NCBI GenBank assembly: GCA_003158115.1 | Contig: PMGM01000078.1 | Location: 1-18,688 of the forward strand | From: Methanobacterium sp. | GTDB lineage: Archaea > Methanobacteriota > Methanobacteria > Methanobacteriales > Methanobacteriaceae | Length of the DNA stretch: 18,688 bases | Reading direction: 5' to 3' | In this document: positions 16,153 to 18,688 of the stretch, piece after piece | Numbering within the stretch: the first letter of the stretch is position 1 | How the letters are laid out: each line of letters begins with the position of its first letter | The notes under the pieces: model-generated | Databases searched by the model: none | What the model saw: only the letters and a program-made list of their open reading frames with translations | Told to the model about the DNA's origin: nothing | Translations under genes and position numbers: made by a program

Positions 16153-16189
16153 GTGTATTGAACCTTTTGATTAAAATTTGATATAATAA

Positions 16190-16891
16190 TTATAATGTAA
16201 TGCCATTGTCTGTTATTTGATAGGGTGAACTACGTTTTCCTATACCTTTCATGGCTTCAATGTATAAATTTTCCCCATCTACACGTATAATATTGTCAAC
16301 CATGGATTTTAGCATTGTTTCTACGATACTATCAGCTGATTCTTGTGTGTACGCTATTATTGGTGTTCCGCCTGCTTCATATATCCTCATTAAATAGGCT
16401 TTTAAAACGCGTATTATCAGCATATTCTCGTTGTATGCGAGTAATGTGGTTGCAGAATCTAATACAGATCTGAATCTGTGATTATTTTTATAGATATAAT
16501 TTACCCCTGAACCTACTTTTACCATGATATCGGTTGGATTGTTGATATAGGATTGTATAAATGATTCAGATTGTGAGGGTTTTCCTTCGGATACATCTGA
16601 TATGGTATCAATTAAATAAAGGGTGTTATAATCTAGATATTTTTCAATTGGCCAATTAAATTCGTCCATATTGGTTTTGAACTGGTTATAACCACTGTCG
16701 GTTGTAATATATAGACAAGGTTCGTCATTTGTGAGTCCTTTGTATGTAAATTGGTTGGTAAATATGGATTTACCTGTTTTTGAAGGGCCATATATTAATG
16801 TCGCCGTATTTTCAGGAATTCCACCTGTTCCATCATTGGAACTTGTGAGTTCATCAAATCCTGGAATTCCTGACTCTATTTTTGGAATCAT
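16190..16891 (-). CDS. KaiC-like RecA-superfamily ATPase (first copy)
   Basis: 233 residues, the same architecture as its downstream paralogue: ESGIPGFDELT, GGIPENTATLIYGPSKTGKS (Walker A 35-42), EPCLYITTDSG in place of the KaiC catalytic Glu-Glu segment, Walker B FRSVLDSATTL (D145), RVLKAYLMRIYEAGGTPIIAY, and YQITDNGITL at the very end. The intact P-loop predicts ATP binding, while the T-D-S in the glutamate position suggests weakened or regulated hydrolysis. Its ATG lies three bases after the stop of the fusion gene, with GGTGAT overlapping the end of that gene as ribosome site, so the two are translated together. KaiC-family proteins usually form hexameric rings; mixed rings of the two paralogues are possible but unproven. 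Confidence 0.87.
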   Translation of the reverse strand: MIPKIESGIPGFDELTSSNDGTGGIPENTATLIYGPSKTGKSIFTNQFTYKGLTNDEPCLYITTDSGYNQFKTNMDEFNWPIEKYLDYNTLYLIDTISDVSEGKPSQSESFIQSYINNPTDIMVKVGSGVNYIYKNNHRFRSVLDSATTLLAYNENMLIIRVLKAYLMRIYEAGGTPIIAYTQESADSIVETMLKSMVDNIIRVDGENLYIEAMKGIGKRSSPYQITDNGITL

Positions 16892-16894
16892 ATT

Positions 16895-18070
16895 TTAATC
16901 ACCATATAACTGTTTTAGAAGTGTTTCCATAGCTAAGTCAACACCATTATCTTCAATAACAATGGTTGGAACTATGGGGATAGTATCGTCCAATTTCATG
17001 GCATCCCTTATTTTTTCAGGTGATAATGCTCCAGGTAGATCCTGCTTATTGGCTACAATAATCTTGGGAATAGCTTCAGCTTGGGTTTTGTTTATCATTT
17101 CCTTTGCCCTTCCAAATGTTTGTGGAGCACTTGAATCCACCATAATAAATGCACCAACAGCTTCTCTTGCCAATATATCTAGCATGAGATCGAATCGTTC
17201 TTGACCGGGAGTTCCGAATATATCTGCAATAAAACCATCGTGATCAACATGTCCAATGTCCATTGCAATTGTGGTAGGAAACTTCTCTAATGCTATTCTA
17301 TCTACAGAAATCGATTCATTAGATATTGATTTGACAAAACTTGACTTACCTGCATTGTAGGGTCCAGTTACAAGAAGTTTAGGTATATATATTTTTATTC
17401 CACCAGGTTGCAGCACAAAAAAGAGTACCATTTTATTATCAGGATGGTTCCATGATGCGTTTGTAACCATAAACCCCTGTCCAATAATCACCCTTTCTTC
17501 TATACTATTTAAACTAACAACTGCATCAACATTATTTTTAATATTTTCTATTAATTCAGGATTATAGTCCCATTTGGTAAATATATATATTAAAATGGTG
17601 TTGTTTGCCTTTGCTTTTTTATTCAATTTATTAATTATTTTAATTACATGATCTTCATCTAGATAATCAATTAGTGTGGATAAATTGTTTATAATGCCAA
17701 CACCATTAGGGATGTCTTCAATAGCTTTAAGTATAATCTCTTCTGTTTGATTTAATTCATTGATTGAATACTTGCCAATTGTTGGCACTCCTATAAACTT
17801 AGAGCTTCCATCTACAAAAAATGCTTTTTCTTCATTAAGATATTTTTCAAGATCCCATCCATAACTTTTAAATTCATATATTATGTTGTCGGGCTCTGTA
17901 ACATTGGTAAAAATAAAACCCCTATTCCCATCTTCAATTATTCCATTTAGGATTTGATATCCAAATGTTTCACATTCTACACCGGGTACAGCACTGAATA
18001 ATATTGATGATCCCTCTGGTATTCCCCCTCCAAGGAAATCATCGAGTTTGGGTATGTGAGTTTTTTTCAT
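16895..18070 (-). CDS. Fusion of P-loop-less KaiC-like domain and CvnD/COG2229-type small GTPase
   Basis: 391 residues in two parts. Residues 1-205 follow the KaiC layout ([20 protein letters not shown], then [13 protein letters not shown], then [13 protein letters not shown] as Walker B equivalent), but the Walker A place reads [12 protein letters not shown] with no Gly-Lys-Ser/Thr, so ATP binding is probably lost. Residues 230-391 are a complete Ras-superfamily GTPase: G1 GPYNAGKS (236-243), G2 [10 protein letters not shown] (T266/T267), G3 [11 protein letters not shown] (283-293, Gln290), G4 NKQD (341-344). The phrases GTPGQERF...[13 protein letters not shown] and [15 protein letters not shown] match the CvnD/COG2229 class of bacterial conservons. 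The ATG follows the Roadblock stop by one base, with GGAGATGTGA inside that gene's last codons as ribosome site. The KaiC-like part may dock onto the two neighbouring ATPases. Confidence 0.88.
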   Translation of the reverse strand: MKKTHIPKLDDFLGGGIPEGSSILFSAVPGVECETFGYQILNGIIEDGNRGFIFTNVTEPDNIIYEFKSYGWDLEKYLNEEKAFFVDGSSKFIGVPTIGKYSINELNQTEEIILKAIEDIPNGVGIINNLSTLIDYLDEDHVIKIINKLNKKAKANNTILIYIFTKWDYNPELIENIKNNVDAVVSLNSIEERVIIGQGFMVTNASWNHPDNKMVLFFVLQPGGIKIYIPKLLVTGPYNAGKSSFVKSISNESISVDRIALEKFPTTIAMDIGHVDHDGFIADIFGTPGQERFDLMLDILAREAVGAFIMVDSSAPQTFGRAKEMINKTQAEAIPKIIVANKQDLPGALSPEKIRDAMKLDDTIPIVPTIVIEDNGVDLAMETLLKQLYGD

Positions 18071-18071
18071 G

Positions 18072-18449
18072 TCACATCTCCATTAAAATTTCATTTACTT
18101 GTGAGGCCCTTCTCTCCATTTCATAGAATATAAGTCCAATTTGTGCTTCAGGGTCTGTTAAAACTGTTAATATAGCTTTAATACCTGCAGGTATAAGTAC
18201 TATAGTACCTTTTTCAGTTTTGACAGATATTTGGGATACAGTTCCAGTTGTCATCTGTCCTGATGCAGCTTCTGCTGCACCCATTATTGTTGAGCATAAT
18301 GCTGAAAATATTCTGGCATCCACATCTGGTGGAGTTCTTGAACTTATTAGAAGACCTTCCTTAGATACGATACCACAAGCTTTTATTTGCCCTACCCTTA
18401 GCAGACCTGTTAGAACGTCGTCTAATTTTTCCTTTTTAGTTTTGGTCAT
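18072..18449 (-). CDS. Roadblock/LC7-domain protein
   Basis: A 125-residue single Roadblock/LC7 domain: helix 1 [15 protein letters not shown], strands [16 protein letters not shown], the long central helix [20 protein letters not shown], strands [17 protein letters not shown] and [20 protein letters not shown], and a C-terminal helix [14 protein letters not shown]. Such proteins dimerise and act on Ras-like GTPases as activators or scaffolds (MglB for MglA, CvnB for CvnD, Ragulator for Rag). The immediate neighbour encodes exactly such a GTPase, so a partnership is very likely. It is the first gene of the minus-strand cluster: AGGAG five bases before the ATG, and a TATA box at 18507-18518. 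Confidence 0.94.
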   Translation of the reverse strand: MTKTKKEKLDDVLTGLLRVGQIKACGIVSKEGLLISSRTPPDVDARIFSALCSTIMGAAEAASGQMTTGTVSQISVKTEKGTIVLIPAGIKAILTVLTDPEAQIGLIFYEMERRASQVNEILMEM

Positions 18450-18506
18450 ATATACTCCTGGAAAATTTTTAAATATATGTTGTAAGATTTATTTTTTTTA
18501 ATAATA

Positions 18507-18518
18507 ATTATATATAAA
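18507..18518 (-). promoter_or_regulatory. TATA box of the Roadblock/GTPase/KaiC cluster
   Basis: The minus strand reads TTTATATATAAT about 60 bases before the Roadblock ATG, preceded by A-rich sequence that could serve as BRE. Initiation some 25 bases downstream would leave a leader of roughly 35-40 bases that includes AGGAG. No other TATA-like motif in the upstream 200 bases is as well placed. Confidence 0.5.
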
Positions 18519-18583
18519 TTTTATAAAATGCAATAATATTTAAAAGCATTTAGAAAAATGGTTTTAGATGGCTAATTTAGTGG

Positions 18584-18613
18584 GTAATACTTTTAATATT
18601 ACTCCTTTTTTTT
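18584..18613 (+). terminator. Hairpin plus T8, terminator-like, no known gene upstream
   Basis: GTAATA (18584-18589) pairs with TATTAC (18597-18602), and eight T's follow at 18606-18613 on the plus strand. No plus-strand gene precedes it within the window, so it could end a short non-coding or antisense transcript starting near 18500-18560, or be a chance dyad in AT-rich DNA. Confidence 0.3.
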
Positions 18614-18688
18614 AGTGGAATGTAGTTATATTATTTAATATTTATATTTATAGAAATAATTAAAAGTATTGTTTTACAAAATTTTATA

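Noticed and set aside
16962..17204. 80-codon plus-strand frame opposite the GTPase domain
   Set aside because: Antisense to conserved G motifs; no independent support.
18220..18501. 93-codon plus-strand frame opposite the Roadblock gene
   Set aside because: Antisense shadow that also runs through the cluster's leader and promoter region.

Overview
The window is AT-rich archaeal DNA, most likely from a Methanobacterium-like methanogen (order Methanobacteriales). The evidence is an archaeal two-subunit DNA primase (PriL/PriS), an archaeal-type methionyl-tRNA synthetase overlapping a DUF530-like gene, a decayed piece of an Ig-like repeat adhesin of the methanogen surface type, and TATA-type promoters combined with strong GGAGG/GGTGAT ribosome sites and frequent TTG starts. 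No tRNA, rRNA, CRISPR array or intact mobile element was seen.

Layout. Positions 1-2261 are an eroded, gene-poor stretch: one orphan small gene (303-650), a doubtful small membrane-protein remnant (761-1003), degenerate repeats and a frameshifted adhesin fragment (1384-1733). Positions 2262-5030 (minus) hold a primase operon priL-priS followed by a small membrane-anchored PepSY-like protein. Positions 5213-8793 are a mixed accessory zone of small membrane proteins: a four-helix protein, two short overlapping genes at 6095-6359, a DUF1648 protein and a two-helix protein. It also holds an iron-sulfur-flavoprotein-like FMN protein and an unrecognised gene remnant at 8207-8383. Positions 9171-13200 (plus) are a tight metG / DUF530-like / tandem-HTH operon. 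A nitroreductase follows at 13739-14248 and ends at a hairpin terminator.

The most interesting part is the minus-strand cluster 18449-14356. It encodes a Roadblock/LC7 protein, a fusion of a P-loop-less KaiC-like domain with a CvnD/COG2229-type small GTPase, two tandem KaiC-like ATPases with intact P-loops but altered catalytic acidic residues, and a two-lobed TPR-like helical protein. The first three genes are almost touching, with Shine-Dalgarno sites inside or beside the preceding stop codons, so they are probably translated together. Roadblock plus this GTPase class is the core of bacterial conservons (cvn) and of MglA/MglB-like switches. Here the usual sensor kinase is absent and KaiC-family proteins take its place. 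My inference is an archaeal GTPase switch physically linked to KaiC-type ATPases, with the TPR protein as a possible scaffold or output partner.
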